Below, piece after piece: positions 43,191 to 51,410 of a stretch of DNA of 64,000 nucleotides; position 1 is the stretch's first letter, and each line of letters begins with the position of its first letter. The notes under the pieces are model-generated. The model worked only from the letters and a program-made list of their open reading frames with translations. It was not told the DNA's origin and ran no database searches. The translations under genes and the position numbers were made by a program. This DNA is from Clostridia bacterium. GTDB taxonomy: Bacteria; Bacillota; Clostridia; Oscillospirales; Acutalibacteraceae. The stretch covers positions 62,001-126,000 of the forward strand of contig JAFQCH010000017.1 of the NCBI GenBank assembly GCA_017416485.1. Reading direction: 5' to 3'.

Positions 43191-44735
43191 TTAACCCTCC
43201 GTTTTCTTCATTCCCTTGAATACGGGCAAAAGTTTCGGATATAGTTTGGTGTAAACATTTTCGTAAATATCTTCGTAAATCAGGCTCTTTTTCATGTCAG
43301 GTTCAAAAACATCGCAGATACGAACCATGGATTTGATGGCGGCATCGTAATTCTTGAATTCCTTGAGAGCCACAAAGGCAACCATGGATGCGCCGAGCGA
43401 GGAGGCTTCGTGCGTGTGGATTCTTTTGACGGGAATGCCGAACATGTCGGCTGTGATCCGGCAGATTTCGTCGCTCTGCGAACCGCCGCCTGCCACAAAC
43501 AGCTCGTGGATCTTGGTCTTGGAACGCTTTTCCATCAGGTGCATGCCTTCCATCAGGGCGAAGTTGATGCCTTCGATGATGGCTCTGTAAATGTGATATT
43601 TTGTGTGCAGGGGTGTAAAGCCCGTGATGGTACCCTTTGCAAGCGGGCAGGCAACACCGGGTTCCCAATAGGGTTGCACAATGAGTCCGTCGCAACCTGC
43701 GGGAATGTCAGCCAATGTTTTGTTGAGGTATTCTTCGGGAGAAATGCCCTGTTCTGCGGCAAGTCTTGCTTCTTCCTGCGCGAAATTAGCAATAAACCAA
43801 CGAAGCATGGCATAGCCGAAGAAAATCTGAATTTCGGGGTTCCATGTGTCATTCAGCACTGCGGGGTAGGCGGGCAAAAACTGCTGGGGTTCAAAATATT
43901 TTTTGGTTGCAAACTGCACGGTGGCACTTGTGCCGAAGGATAAAGCGGCTTTACCTGCCTTGTTGACGGAAAGCCCCAATGTTTCACACCCCTTGTCCGA
44001 GCCCGTTGCAATCAGCGGCAAACCTGCGGGAATGCCCGTCTTGGCGGCGGCTTCATCGGTGATTTCGCCGATGACAGAACCGCTTTTTACAAGTCTGCAC
44101 AGGTTCTTTTCGGGAATGTCGAATACGCAACGGGTCATTTCACTTTGTGCCATCCATTTGCGGTCTTCGTAGTTCAGCGGCAGATGCCCGATCTGGTTGG
44201 CGGCAGTGTCGCGAAGCACACCCGTCAGCAGGTAGTTGAGGTAAGTCGGCAAGAATACGAATTTATCCGTTTTGCGGAAAATATGCGGTTCCTTTTCTTT
44301 GATCCAGTTGCAGAATGCTGCGGAATGCTGCATTTTTGCCGTTTCCATCATGCCTGCATATTCAAAAGCGAATTTTTTGACAGCGCCTGCGGGAAGCGAG
44401 CCCGTTGCTTCGCGTCTGTCGAGCCACAGAATCATGTTGCGAAGCGGTTTTCTGTCCTTATCAAGGCAAAGCAGGGTGTCACGGATGGTTGTGACGGTTA
44501 TCGCCTTGATGTCATCAAACAGATCGCCTGCCTTTTCTTTAAGGGCTTGCGAAGCCTCGCACAGTTTGTTGAAATAAAAATCGGGGTCCTGTTCGGCTTG
44601 TCCGGGATATTCGGAAATGAACGGTTCTTCATAAACCATCTGCACAAAAGCAGGGAAATTACCCTCTTTGTCGCAAAGCATGGCACGAATACTCTGTGTG
44701 CCGATGTCAAAAGTAAGAATCAATGCTTCTCCCAT
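43191..44735 (-). CDS. FGGY family carbohydrate kinase
   Basis: A 514-residue kinase of the FGGY superfamily (glycerol kinase, xylulokinase and others). The N-terminus ILTFDIGTQSIRAMLCDKEG contains the ATP phosphate loop, followed by ILWLDRREA near residue 105, and the C-terminal domain has LIATGSDKGCETLG near 240, ALSFGTSATVQFATKKYF near 265, and the adenine-site motif ELFVAGGGSQSDEICRI near 415. It phosphorylates a polyol or ketose with ATP. AAAGGAG precedes the ATG. Genes either side are DUF1667 and the ADPS-like oxidase, so the phosphorylated product is probably its substrate. The exact sugar is unknown. Confidence 0.9.
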   Translation of the reverse strand: MGEALILTFDIGTQSIRAMLCDKEGNFPAFVQMVYEEPFISEYPGQAEQDPDFYFNKLCEASQALKEKAGDLFDDIKAITVTTIRDTLLCLDKDRKPLRNMILWLDRREATGSLPAGAVKKFAFEYAGMMETAKMQHSAAFCNWIKEKEPHIFRKTDKFVFLPTYLNYLLTGVLRDTAANQIGHLPLNYEDRKWMAQSEMTRCVFDIPEKNLCRLVKSGSVIGEITDEAAAKTGIPAGLPLIATGSDKGCETLGLSVNKAGKAALSFGTSATVQFATKKYFEPQQFLPAYPAVLNDTWNPEIQIFFGYAMLRWFIANFAQEEARLAAEQGISPEEYLNKTLADIPAGCDGLIVQPYWEPGVACPLAKGTITGFTPLHTKYHIYRAIIEGINFALMEGMHLMEKRSKTKIHELFVAGGGSQSDEICRITADMFGIPVKRIHTHEASSLGASMVAFVALKEFKNYDAAIKSMVRICDVFEPDMKKSLIYEDIYENVYTKLYPKLLPVFKGMKKTEG

Positions 44736-44740
44736 GGTTG

Positions 44741-45097
44741 TTACTCCTTTAAAATATTGCTTGTCGCAATGATGTCAGCGGCAGTGCCGCATACGTTTTT
44801 GATGATGATGTCACCCGTTCCGATACGCTCCTGCACGGTGACACGGTTTATTGCCTGCATGACTTCAAAAATTTTATCTTTGGGGATTTCGCAGCTGACC
44901 TTCACGGGCAGCACGGGCACATCCCTGAATGCAGTGCGGACAGTCGAACAAATGCTTCTCATCGGGTTGGTCATTTCATTCTGTGCAAAAGTGAGTCCCT
45001 TTCTGCATTTTTGTCCGCTTATTTTTATGTTTTTGCCTTCACCTTCAATGTGCAGGGTGCATCCGTTGGGGCAGACGATGCAAACAAGTTCTTTCAT
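44741..45097 (-). CDS. DUF1667 domain protein
   Basis: A 118-residue protein with two Cys motifs near the N-terminus, CIVCPNGCTL at residues 5-14 and GQKCRKGLTFA near residue 28. The rest follows the DUF1667 pattern: RTAFRDVPVLPVKVSCEIPKDKI then IFEVMQAINRV and IIIKNVCGTAADI. Proteins of this type are encoded beside GlpA/GlpB-like dehydrogenases in anaerobes and are likely the electron-transfer or iron-sulfur partner. It overlaps the GlpB-like gene upstream by four bases and is followed closely by the kinase. Function is inferred from the context and the four cysteines. Confidence 0.88.
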   Translation of the reverse strand: MKELVCIVCPNGCTLHIEGEGKNIKISGQKCRKGLTFAQNEMTNPMRSICSTVRTAFRDVPVLPVKVSCEIPKDKIFEVMQAINRVTVQERIGTGDIIIKNVCGTAADIIATSNILKE

Positions 45098-46350
45098 GCT
45101 TCACCCTCCTTGATTTTCAGTGTGACCGTGTCACCTGCTTTTAAATCAAAACCGGCAAAGTCTATTTCAATTCTTTCCATTTCGGGGGGACGAAGATGGT
45201 TGTATTTTTTCTCATACACACTCACACCGTTTACAATTACCTGCAAGCTGGATTTGGTGAACACTTTTTTGCTTCTGAAATACACAATCGCTTTTTGGTT
45301 TTCATCCGTCAGGTCCATTTTCTGCGGCACAACATACGCAACACCGTCCCCCGGAAAGAGGGATGCAAACAGACGTTTTTTCGGTGTCCATGCAGCGGCA
45401 TTTCTGCCTGCGGTTTCTCCGCTTTCGGATACAAAATCCACAAGGTCATTCACATGCAGGGCATTCCCGCAGGAATAAACCCCTTTCAGCATTGTCTGCA
45501 AATTCTGGTCACAGACAGGGCCTTTGGTGTTCGGGTCAATTTTGATGTCCAGTGTTTCGGCAAGCTCGTTTTCGGGGATGAGACCGACTGAAAGAATCAG
45601 GCTGTCACATTCAATGATCTGACGGGTAGAGTCGATCGGTTTTTTGTTTTCGTCAACCTGTGCCACTTCCACCGCCGTCAGACGGTCATGTCCGAACACA
45701 CGGGTCACTGTGTGCGACAAATAAAGCGGAATGTTATAATCGTGCAAACACTGGTGGATGTTTCGTGTCAGTCCCGACGGAGTCGGTTGCAGTTCGTAAA
45801 CACCGAGCACCTTGGCACCCTCTAAGGTCAGTCTTCTTGCCATAATCAGCCCGATGTCGCCCGAGCCGAGAATCACGCATTTTTGTGTCGGCATCACACC
45901 GCAAAGATTGACAAAATTCTGTGCCGTGCCTGCGGTGAAAACACCCGCGGGGCGTGTGCCGTGAATAAAGACCTGCTTTGCGGTGCGTTCACGGCAACCC
46001 GTGGCAAGAATAATGGTTTTTGTAAGAACCTTGTGCATACCGTCACGGCTGACAAGGGTGAGGGTGTAGCCTTCGCCGGTACGGTCAATCTGCGTAACAA
46101 AGGTCAAGGTTTTTGCTTCTATGTTTCGTTCGTTGAATTCCTGCATGAACCGTTCTGCATATTCGGGGCCTGTCAGCCGTTCGCCGAACCGCACAAGACC
46201 GAAGCCGTCGTGAATACATTGCTTTAAAATACCGCCCAGGCGGGCTTCGCGTTCAATAAGAAGCACTTTTGCGCCGTTTTTGTCGGCTTCAATGGCGGCG
46301 GCAAGACCTGCAGGACCTCCGCCGATGATCGTTACATCTGCTTTGATCAC
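45094..46350 (-). CDS. FAD-dependent oxidoreductase, GlpB/HcnB-like
   Basis: A 418-residue NAD(P)/FAD-dependent oxidoreductase with a single-chain two-nucleotide-binding design. The FAD site is IIGGGPAGLAAAIEADKNGAKV near residues 8-29, then EREARLGGILKQCIHDGFG and, around residue 110, ILATGCRERTAKQ. A second Rossmann motif is VILGSGDIGLIMARRL near residue 155, and GVYSCGNALHVNDLVDFVS near residue 300 is the closing FAD motif. It resembles the alpha subunits of opine/cyanide-forming dehydrogenases and the electron-relay subunit of anaerobic glycerol-3-phosphate dehydrogenase. It overlaps both neighbours by four bases, so it is made stoichiometrically with them. Confidence 0.9.
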   Translation of the reverse strand: MIKADVTIIGGGPAGLAAAIEADKNGAKVLLIEREARLGGILKQCIHDGFGLVRFGERLTGPEYAERFMQEFNERNIEAKTLTFVTQIDRTGEGYTLTLVSRDGMHKVLTKTIILATGCRERTAKQVFIHGTRPAGVFTAGTAQNFVNLCGVMPTQKCVILGSGDIGLIMARRLTLEGAKVLGVYELQPTPSGLTRNIHQCLHDYNIPLYLSHTVTRVFGHDRLTAVEVAQVDENKKPIDSTRQIIECDSLILSVGLIPENELAETLDIKIDPNTKGPVCDQNLQTMLKGVYSCGNALHVNDLVDFVSESGETAGRNAAAWTPKKRLFASLFPGDGVAYVVPQKMDLTDENQKAIVYFRSKKVFTKSSLQVIVNGVSVYEKKYNHLRPPEMERIEIDFAGFDLKAGDTVTLKIKEGEA

Positions 46351-48059
46351 AGTTCTTCGCCTCCTTTGGTTTTGCCGAACAGCAAAAAGGCTTTGTCGCC
46401 GGATTTCGTGACTTCTTCAAGCGGAATTCCCTGATGTTCTGCGATGATCTGTGCCACAAGCGGGGAACAGAAGCCACCCTGACAGCGACCCATACCGGGG
46501 CGGACACGTTTTTTGATGCCGTCCACGGTCGGAACACAAATGGGGGCATTGAGTGTATCAATGATTTCGCCTTTGCTGATTTCCTCGCAACGGCACACGA
46601 TTTCGCCGTAATCGGGATTTTCCTTTATCATGCGGTTTCTTTGCGAAACGGGCATTTCTGCAAGGCGGGGAGGTGCTTTGCGGACGGGAGTGAATTTTTC
46701 ATTGCGAAGCACCAGCTTTTCCGCTTGCAGAATGTCGATTGCCATTCTTGCAACATCCCGTGCGACCGCGGGTGCTGTGGTCAGCCCCGGGGACTGAATG
46801 GCGGCACAGTGAATGAGATTTTTTGTTTTTCTGCCTTTCTCAATCACAAAATCTTCTTCAAAATCGGGTGCACGCACGCCCGTGAAATAAGTTATGATGT
46901 CGCGCTCTGTTAAGTCGGGCGCGGTGACTTTCTGTTTTGTAAAAACGGTGTTGATGCTTGTCGGAGTGGTGGCAAAATTTTCTTTTTCGTTGGTTTCAAC
47001 CGCGTCGGGACCTGCTAAAATATTTCCGTGTGCGGTGTGCAAAAGCCCGCCGCCTTTTGTATGCGTATGTAGTTCAAGTTGTTTGACCGAGGCAATGCTT
47101 CCAAGCAATTTCCCCGCTTTTTTGTCGAGAATAGAGTTCGTACCTCTGCGCGGGTGAATGGAATAAAAACGGTCCTTTGCCATTTTTGCAATTTCTTCGC
47201 TGAACACACCTGCGGCATTGATGACGATGTGCGGATACAGTGTGCCTTTATTGGTTTGCACACTCGTGATTTTTCCGTTTTCGACCGTCATTCCGAGCAC
47301 CGCCGTGTTCAAAGACACTTCGGCACCGTTCTGCACGGCATTTTCCGCACAGGCGATGGTCAGTCCGTAGGGGCAGATGCACCCCGCTGTGGGGTTATAC
47401 AATGCGAATTTGAATTCTTTGTTCAGATTCGGTTCTTTTTTTCTTAACTTCTTGCCCGAAATGATGTACGTTTCTTTGCAACCGTCTATGTATTTGCGCT
47501 TGAGTGCATACAAAGTCACAAAGCCTTTCAGTGCATTTTGTGTGAAGCAGGCATACTGCCCGCAACGGTCAAACGGCACATCCAACGCATCGGAAAGGGC
47601 AGGGAACATTTGGTTTCCAAGTAACACATAATGTTGTTTCAGCGACCCTTTTGCCAAATCCACACCGGGGTGAATTTCGCCGTCATTTCTGCCCGAAGCG
47701 TGCATGGCAAGGTCTGCTTCTTTTTCGACAAGCAGGGCATCAACATTCCAACGGGATAATTCACGCAATATCGTCGCACCCGAAATGCCGCCGCCGATCA
47801 CAAGCACATCGGGGCGTTTGCCGTCGAGTGTGTTGTCTGTTTGTGCGGGCACACGCATGGGGGCATCGGCTTTGCCCGTAAAGACGATGTCGTTGACCAC
47901 ATGCACATTTTTGTCCTTTGAAACGCACATGGAACAGGCCTTGACGATTTTATCCCAATCGTCAAGTTCACCCGTCACAAAACGGCAACCGTCTTCTTCG
48001 CGGACTTTGATTCCGGGGAATTTTTCATCCAGTCTTTTTTGTAATTTTTTGATATTCAT
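46347..48059 (-). CDS. FAD-dependent glycerol-3-phosphate dehydrogenase-like protein with BFD Fe-S domain
   Basis: A 570-residue flavoprotein of the DAO/GlpA type. An N-terminal module of about 80 residues (with CRFVTGELDDWDKI) precedes the Rossmann site VLVIGGGISGATILREL at 86-102. The substrate domain follows to about residue 420. The C-terminal BFD-like iron-sulfur domain has the four cysteines C489, C491, C526 and C531 in CRCEEIS and GMGRCQGGFC. This is the arrangement of GlpA in anaerobic glycerol-3-phosphate dehydrogenases and related proteins. The ATG at 48059, next to GAGAAAG, is preferred to an upstream frame. It is the first gene of the operon. It oxidises a phosphorylated or free polyol. 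Confidence 0.9.
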   Translation of the reverse strand: MNIKKLQKRLDEKFPGIKVREEDGCRFVTGELDDWDKIVKACSMCVSKDKNVHVVNDIVFTGKADAPMRVPAQTDNTLDGKRPDVLVIGGGISGATILRELSRWNVDALLVEKEADLAMHASGRNDGEIHPGVDLAKGSLKQHYVLLGNQMFPALSDALDVPFDRCGQYACFTQNALKGFVTLYALKRKYIDGCKETYIISGKKLRKKEPNLNKEFKFALYNPTAGCICPYGLTIACAENAVQNGAEVSLNTAVLGMTVENGKITSVQTNKGTLYPHIVINAAGVFSEEIAKMAKDRFYSIHPRRGTNSILDKKAGKLLGSIASVKQLELHTHTKGGGLLHTAHGNILAGPDAVETNEKENFATTPTSINTVFTKQKVTAPDLTERDIITYFTGVRAPDFEEDFVIEKGRKTKNLIHCAAIQSPGLTTAPAVARDVARMAIDILQAEKLVLRNEKFTPVRKAPPRLAEMPVSQRNRMIKENPDYGEIVCRCEEISKGEIIDTLNAPICVPTVDGIKKRVRPGMGRCQGGFCSPLVAQIIAEHQGIPLEEVTKSGDKAFLLFGKTKGGEEL

Positions 48060-48096
48060 CTTTCTCACACACCAAAAAATAATTACAGTTAAAATT

Positions 48097-48125
48097 ATTT
48101 TATCACTTTTTTTTGCACGTTTCAA
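48097..48125 (-). promoter_or_regulatory. Promoter of the flavoprotein operon
   Basis: On the minus strand TTGAAA (48125-48120) and TAAAAT (48102-48097) with a 17-base spacer, 38 bases before the ATG. Confidence 0.65.
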
Positions 48126-48213
48126 CATTTTTGTTTTTTATATAATTATAATATAAATTTTTCGTTTACTTTAACAAATTTGAATTTCATGTATTGTGCA
48201 AAAAAGAAAAAAC

Positions 48214-48242
48214 TTGTCATTTCGTAAGCGGTGTGCTACAAT
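48214..48242 (+). promoter_or_regulatory. Promoter of the YlmH gene
   Basis: TTGTCA at 48214-48219 and TACAAT at 48237-48242, spacer 17 bases, 19 bases ahead of the ATG. Confidence 0.7.
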
Positions 48243-48260
48243 ACCGACGGAGGAAATGCC

Positions 48261-49016
48261 ATGCAAAGCGAAGAAGCTGTTTTTGTGAATCGTTTATATG
48301 ATCTTGCCGAGCAAGCCTGCAAAACGGGGAAGTACCGTTTTACGGGTTTCTTGGGGTTGCATGAACAGAATTTGTTGCTCAAAGAACAGCAAAATCTCAA
48401 TTTTGCCGGGCTCACTCTTTTTGGCGGCTGTGATGATGCCGATCGCAGAATGGCTCGCTTCGGTTGCGAAGAATTATGCGGTTATGAACAGCCGTTTCCG
48501 ATCACATTACTGCGTCTGACACCCCGTTCACAAAAATATGCCGATGCTCTGTCGCACCGTGATGTGTTGGGTGCATTGATGGGACTTGGCATTGAACGAA
48601 GCTGTGTCGGGGATATTTACATAAAAGACAATATCGCCTTTGTTTTTGTGGTCGATCAGATGGCAGACCTCGTTTGCCGTGAGCTGTCTTCCGCAAAGCA
48701 CACAACACTCGATTGCGAGCGAACAGAAGCCTTGCCCGATGGGGTCGGCACGGCACTGCGGGAAGAAGTTTTTTTGGTGGCGTCCGAACGGCTTGACTGC
48801 ATTGTTGCTGCCGTGTTTAATCTCTCGCGTGAAACTGCCGCAGAATTGTTCCGTCATGAAAAGGTGTTTGTCAACGGCATTACTTTGCAGGGAAGCCGCA
48901 CCGCCCCCGAACAAGCCGTTATTTCCGTGCGTGGCTTCGGGAGATTCCGTTACGGCGGTGTTGAATCCGTTTCGCGCAAAGGAAAACCCCGCGTGACTGT
49001 GTGGCTCTATGAATAA
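48261..49016 (+). CDS. ylmH: S4-domain RNA-binding protein, YlmH family
   Basis: A 251-residue protein with the YlmH layout: an N-terminal domain with a FTGFLGLHEQNLLLKE signature, a middle part with ADRRMARFGCEEL and SHRDVLGALMGLGIERSCVGDI, and a C-terminal S4 RNA-binding domain from about residue 180 with LDCIVAAVFNLSRETAAELF, then HEKVFVNGITLQGSRTAPE. In B. subtilis ylmH belongs to the cell-division gene cluster, and YlmH is linked to rescue of stalled ribosomes. Here it stands outside the ylm cluster, with its own promoter and a GGAGG ribosome site. Family assignment is good from the domain order. Confidence 0.88.
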   Translation: MQSEEAVFVNRLYDLAEQACKTGKYRFTGFLGLHEQNLLLKEQQNLNFAGLTLFGGCDDADRRMARFGCEELCGYEQPFPITLLRLTPRSQKYADALSHRDVLGALMGLGIERSCVGDIYIKDNIAFVFVVDQMADLVCRELSSAKHTTLDCERTEALPDGVGTALREEVFLVASERLDCIVAAVFNLSRETAAELFRHEKVFVNGITLQGSRTAPEQAVISVRGFGRFRYGGVESVSRKGKPRVTVWLYE

Positions 49017-49048
49017 TTGTTGCAAAAATGCAACAAATGTGTTACAAT
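49017..49048 (+). promoter_or_regulatory. Promoter with 8-bp inverted repeat before the ThyX-like gene
   Basis: TTGCAA at 49020-49025 and TACAAT at 49043-49048 with 17-base spacing. Overlapping the -35 is a perfect inverted repeat, TTGTTGCA (49017-49024), AAAA, TGCAACAA (49029-49036). A repressor binding here would block RNA polymerase. Confidence 0.7.
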
Positions 49049-49079
49049 AAGCACAACTCATTATCTGAGAGGTTATGTT

Positions 49080-49637
49080 ATGACACATATTGAAAATTTT
49101 AAACATGAAGATAACTGGCAGGATGTCAAGGATGCCACCATGAATACCATCGGCAAGGCGACAGGCAAATATCCCGATTCCCAATGGAAACTGAAGCTCA
49201 TCCGTGCCGAGCATTCCCCCATTCGCAAACTCAAATTTTCATGGCGTTGGGTCGAATTACCCTATTGGGTCAGCGTGCATTTTGTGCGTCATAAGATCGG
49301 TATTGAGCATTTTGTAAAAAGTCAGCGAAGTGACCGCACAGGGGAAGACCGTACCGCAAAAACACAGGATGCACCCGTTTCACACGAATGCGAATGCGAC
49401 GGTCAGACCATGATCAACATTTCCCGCAAGCGTCTTTGCACCTGTGCCAGTCCCGAAACCCGTGCTGCATGGCAGATGGTCAAGGATGAGGTTGCCAAGT
49501 GCGAACCCGAACTTGCACACTGCATGGTGCGTGAGTGTGTTTACCGCGGCTTCTGCCCCGAAATGTTTGGTTGCGGATATGACAAAACGGCAGCCTTCCA
49601 AAAAGAACTGGAAGACTACCGCAGTAATAATATCTGA
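49080..49637 (+). CDS. ThyX-like protein (FAD-dependent thymidylate synthase family)
   Basis: A 185-residue protein that looks like a divergent ThyX. Matching pieces are the FAD/dUMP loop VHFVRHKIGIEHFVKSQRSD, where Arg70-His71-Lys72 and Ser81-Gln82-Arg83 parallel the RHRx7SQRxS motif, plus AEHSPIRKLKFSW with the conserved His-Ser-Pro and the C-terminal INISRKRLC and ASPETRAAWQ segments. Differences are the third motif residue, Lys instead of Arg, one extra residue in the spacing, and a cluster of eight cysteines in the C-terminal half. Real ThyX makes dTMP from dUMP using folate and FAD. The GAGAGG site supports the ATG. The gene ends two bases before the convergent hydrolase gene. Confidence 0.75.
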   Translation: MTHIENFKHEDNWQDVKDATMNTIGKATGKYPDSQWKLKLIRAEHSPIRKLKFSWRWVELPYWVSVHFVRHKIGIEHFVKSQRSDRTGEDRTAKTQDAPVSHECECDGQTMINISRKRLCTCASPETRAAWQMVKDEVAKCEPELAHCMVRECVYRGFCPEMFGCGYDKTAAFQKELEDYRSNNI

Positions 49638-49639
49638 AT

Positions 49640-50674
49640 TCACTCTGATAAAATTTTAAAACTCTGTGCCCCGTGCACCTGATGTTTTCCGTTGAATACA
49701 TCCGCTGTGTAATTGTGTTCTGCACCCAGCAGGGCATAAACACGGCGGATTTTTTCGATGGCGGGCAAGGTGCCGTCTATGGGGAACAAGGGGTCTTTTT
49801 TGCCGCTTTCGGTCACCAAAACACGCGGCGCGAGTGCACACGCAAAGTCGGCAATGTCGCCTGTGTTTATCACATCGGGGAAGTAATTGTCGGGGCAGTG
49901 CCACATGCGCAGAATGCTTGTCTTAAAGGAATTCACATACCCCGCAATGCAGATTTTTTGAAACCGTTCATCGAGCACAGAAGCATACAACGCGGTCAAA
50001 CCGCCGCCCGAAATGCCCATGATGCCGAGTTTGTTTTTATCCGTTTTTTTCTGTTGCAGAAGGATGTCCGCGCATACGATTGCCTGCAGAATGCGCATGC
50101 TTGCCGTGGTCACCCCAAAGGGTAAAAAGTGGCTCGAAACGGTCTTGCAGGAAGACGAATAAAACGGAATTTTAAAATCCTTTTCCAACTTCATTTCGCC
50201 GAATCCGAACAACTCGGGGGCGGCAACCATGCAACCCTTTTCGGCAAGTTTTACGGCAAATTGCTTTTGGTATTCATCGAAAAACGGTAAGATTTTCGGC
50301 TTGCCGTTTTTTCTTGTGCCCAAAATCTGCCGCACCCCGTAGCCGTGCCCGCACAGTGCGACAACGGCAGGGGATTGGGTCTGCATATTTTTAGGAATCA
50401 GCAGATAAACGGGCATGGCTAACCCCTCGCAGTAGGTCACTGCAAGTTTTTGTTGCACAAAAGTGCCGCGGTCGGTTTCGGAAATACATTCAATTTTGTA
50501 ATTTTTAAGCCTTGCGGGGATTTTGTCCAAAGCAAAAATCCGTTCGGCTTCGCGTTTGATTTTTTCACAGACCGCAATCGCAGAATCACGGTCAGTTGCA
50601 ACCGTAAACGGGTCTTTGTAAACCGATCTGAACAGGCTGTTCATGTAGTTGTCGATGGCAAAGGGGTGTTTCAT
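49640..50674 (-). CDS. Alpha/beta hydrolase, dienelactone-hydrolase/acetylxylan-esterase type
   Basis: A 344-residue alpha/beta hydrolase of the large prolyl-oligopeptidase or abhydrolase_7 type. The nucleophile elbow is GISGGG (residues 226-231, Ser228), with the oxyanion region VVALCGHGYG near residue 107 and the later catalytic Asp in GKKDPLFP near 295 and His in GKHQVHGA near residue 333. There is no signal peptide. It is the third gene of the GH3 operon, 7 bases after the isomerase gene, and GAGG lies before the ATG. Its likely role is cleavage of ester-linked plant phenolics or acetyl groups from imported glycosides; that is inferred from context. Confidence 0.85.
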   Translation of the reverse strand: MKHPFAIDNYMNSLFRSVYKDPFTVATDRDSAIAVCEKIKREAERIFALDKIPARLKNYKIECISETDRGTFVQQKLAVTYCEGLAMPVYLLIPKNMQTQSPAVVALCGHGYGVRQILGTRKNGKPKILPFFDEYQKQFAVKLAEKGCMVAAPELFGFGEMKLEKDFKIPFYSSSCKTVSSHFLPFGVTTASMRILQAIVCADILLQQKKTDKNKLGIMGISGGGLTALYASVLDERFQKICIAGYVNSFKTSILRMWHCPDNYFPDVINTGDIADFACALAPRVLVTESGKKDPLFPIDGTLPAIEKIRRVYALLGAEHNYTADVFNGKHQVHGAQSFKILSE

Positions 50675-50681
50675 AAAAACC

Positions 50682-51410
50682 TCATTTTGTGAGCTTCAAA
50701 AGTGTCTGCATGTCCTTGCGGAAGCAGTCTTCATCGTCATTTTTGCAGAATTCAAGATAGTAATTGCCGTTAAATCCGTTGGCTTTGAGCGTGTCAACAA
50801 AGCCTTGCACCTTGCGTTCGCCTTTACTTAATAGGCAACGGCGTGCGCCGAGTAAATCCCAATAAAACAGGTGCACATTCTTTGCAATGTGTGCAACGCA
50901 CGATAAATTTTCTTCATCCTTGCCGAGATACCGCGGTTGCCAGTAAGTGCGGGTCGTGTTGCACATCGAAAGCAGTCGCAATGCGGCTTTGCCGCTGTCG
51001 GTCATGGTGTTCGGGTGAAATTCAAACGCAAGCGTAATGCCGTATTTTGCGGCAAGTTCTTCGTCCTTTGCAATGCACTCGCCCACGGCTTTCCACTCGT
51101 CGTCCGAATACTGTGCACTGCCCTTGTTGCCGGCCCAGATGCGAAGTGTATCGGCACCCAGTGCCGAGCAGATTTCAAGATACCGTTTCAGCTCATTTCT
51201 GTCCGAGTGGGCGGTGCGGTAATAACTGCCGTAGGAAGAATGCACAATGCCGAGGTCATCGCATTTTTTTGCGGTCTCTTTTGCAATGTTCACATCCGTC
51301 ACATGCACATCGCCCGTCCATTCAATGCATTCGCATTTGGTTTCTTCGGCAAGGCGCAGAATTTCATCAATGGTCTTTTTGCGGAAAGTTACGGAATTAA
51401 AGCCTGTCAT
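50682..51410 (-). CDS. TIM-barrel sugar phosphate isomerase/epimerase family protein
   Basis: A 242-residue protein of the xylose isomerase-like TIM barrel (AP endonuclease 2) family. Motifs include CECIEWTGDVHV near residue 27, ICSALGADTLRIWAGNKGS near residue 80, the metal-binding Glu-His in GITLAFEFHPNT near residue 125, and VHLFYWDLLGA and YYLEFCKND near the end. Members bind one or two divalent metals and carry out isomerase, epimerase or lyase steps on sugars. Start overlaps the GH3 stop codon by four bases (ATGA), so it is coupled to it. Its place between a glucosidase and an esterase suggests work on a released sugar or 3-keto sugar. Confidence 0.88.
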   Translation of the reverse strand: MTGFNSVTFRKKTIDEILRLAEETKCECIEWTGDVHVTDVNIAKETAKKCDDLGIVHSSYGSYYRTAHSDRNELKRYLEICSALGADTLRIWAGNKGSAQYSDDEWKAVGECIAKDEELAAKYGITLAFEFHPNTMTDSGKAALRLLSMCNTTRTYWQPRYLGKDEENLSCVAHIAKNVHLFYWDLLGARRCLLSKGERKVQGFVDTLKANGFNGNYYLEFCKNDDEDCFRKDMQTLLKLTK

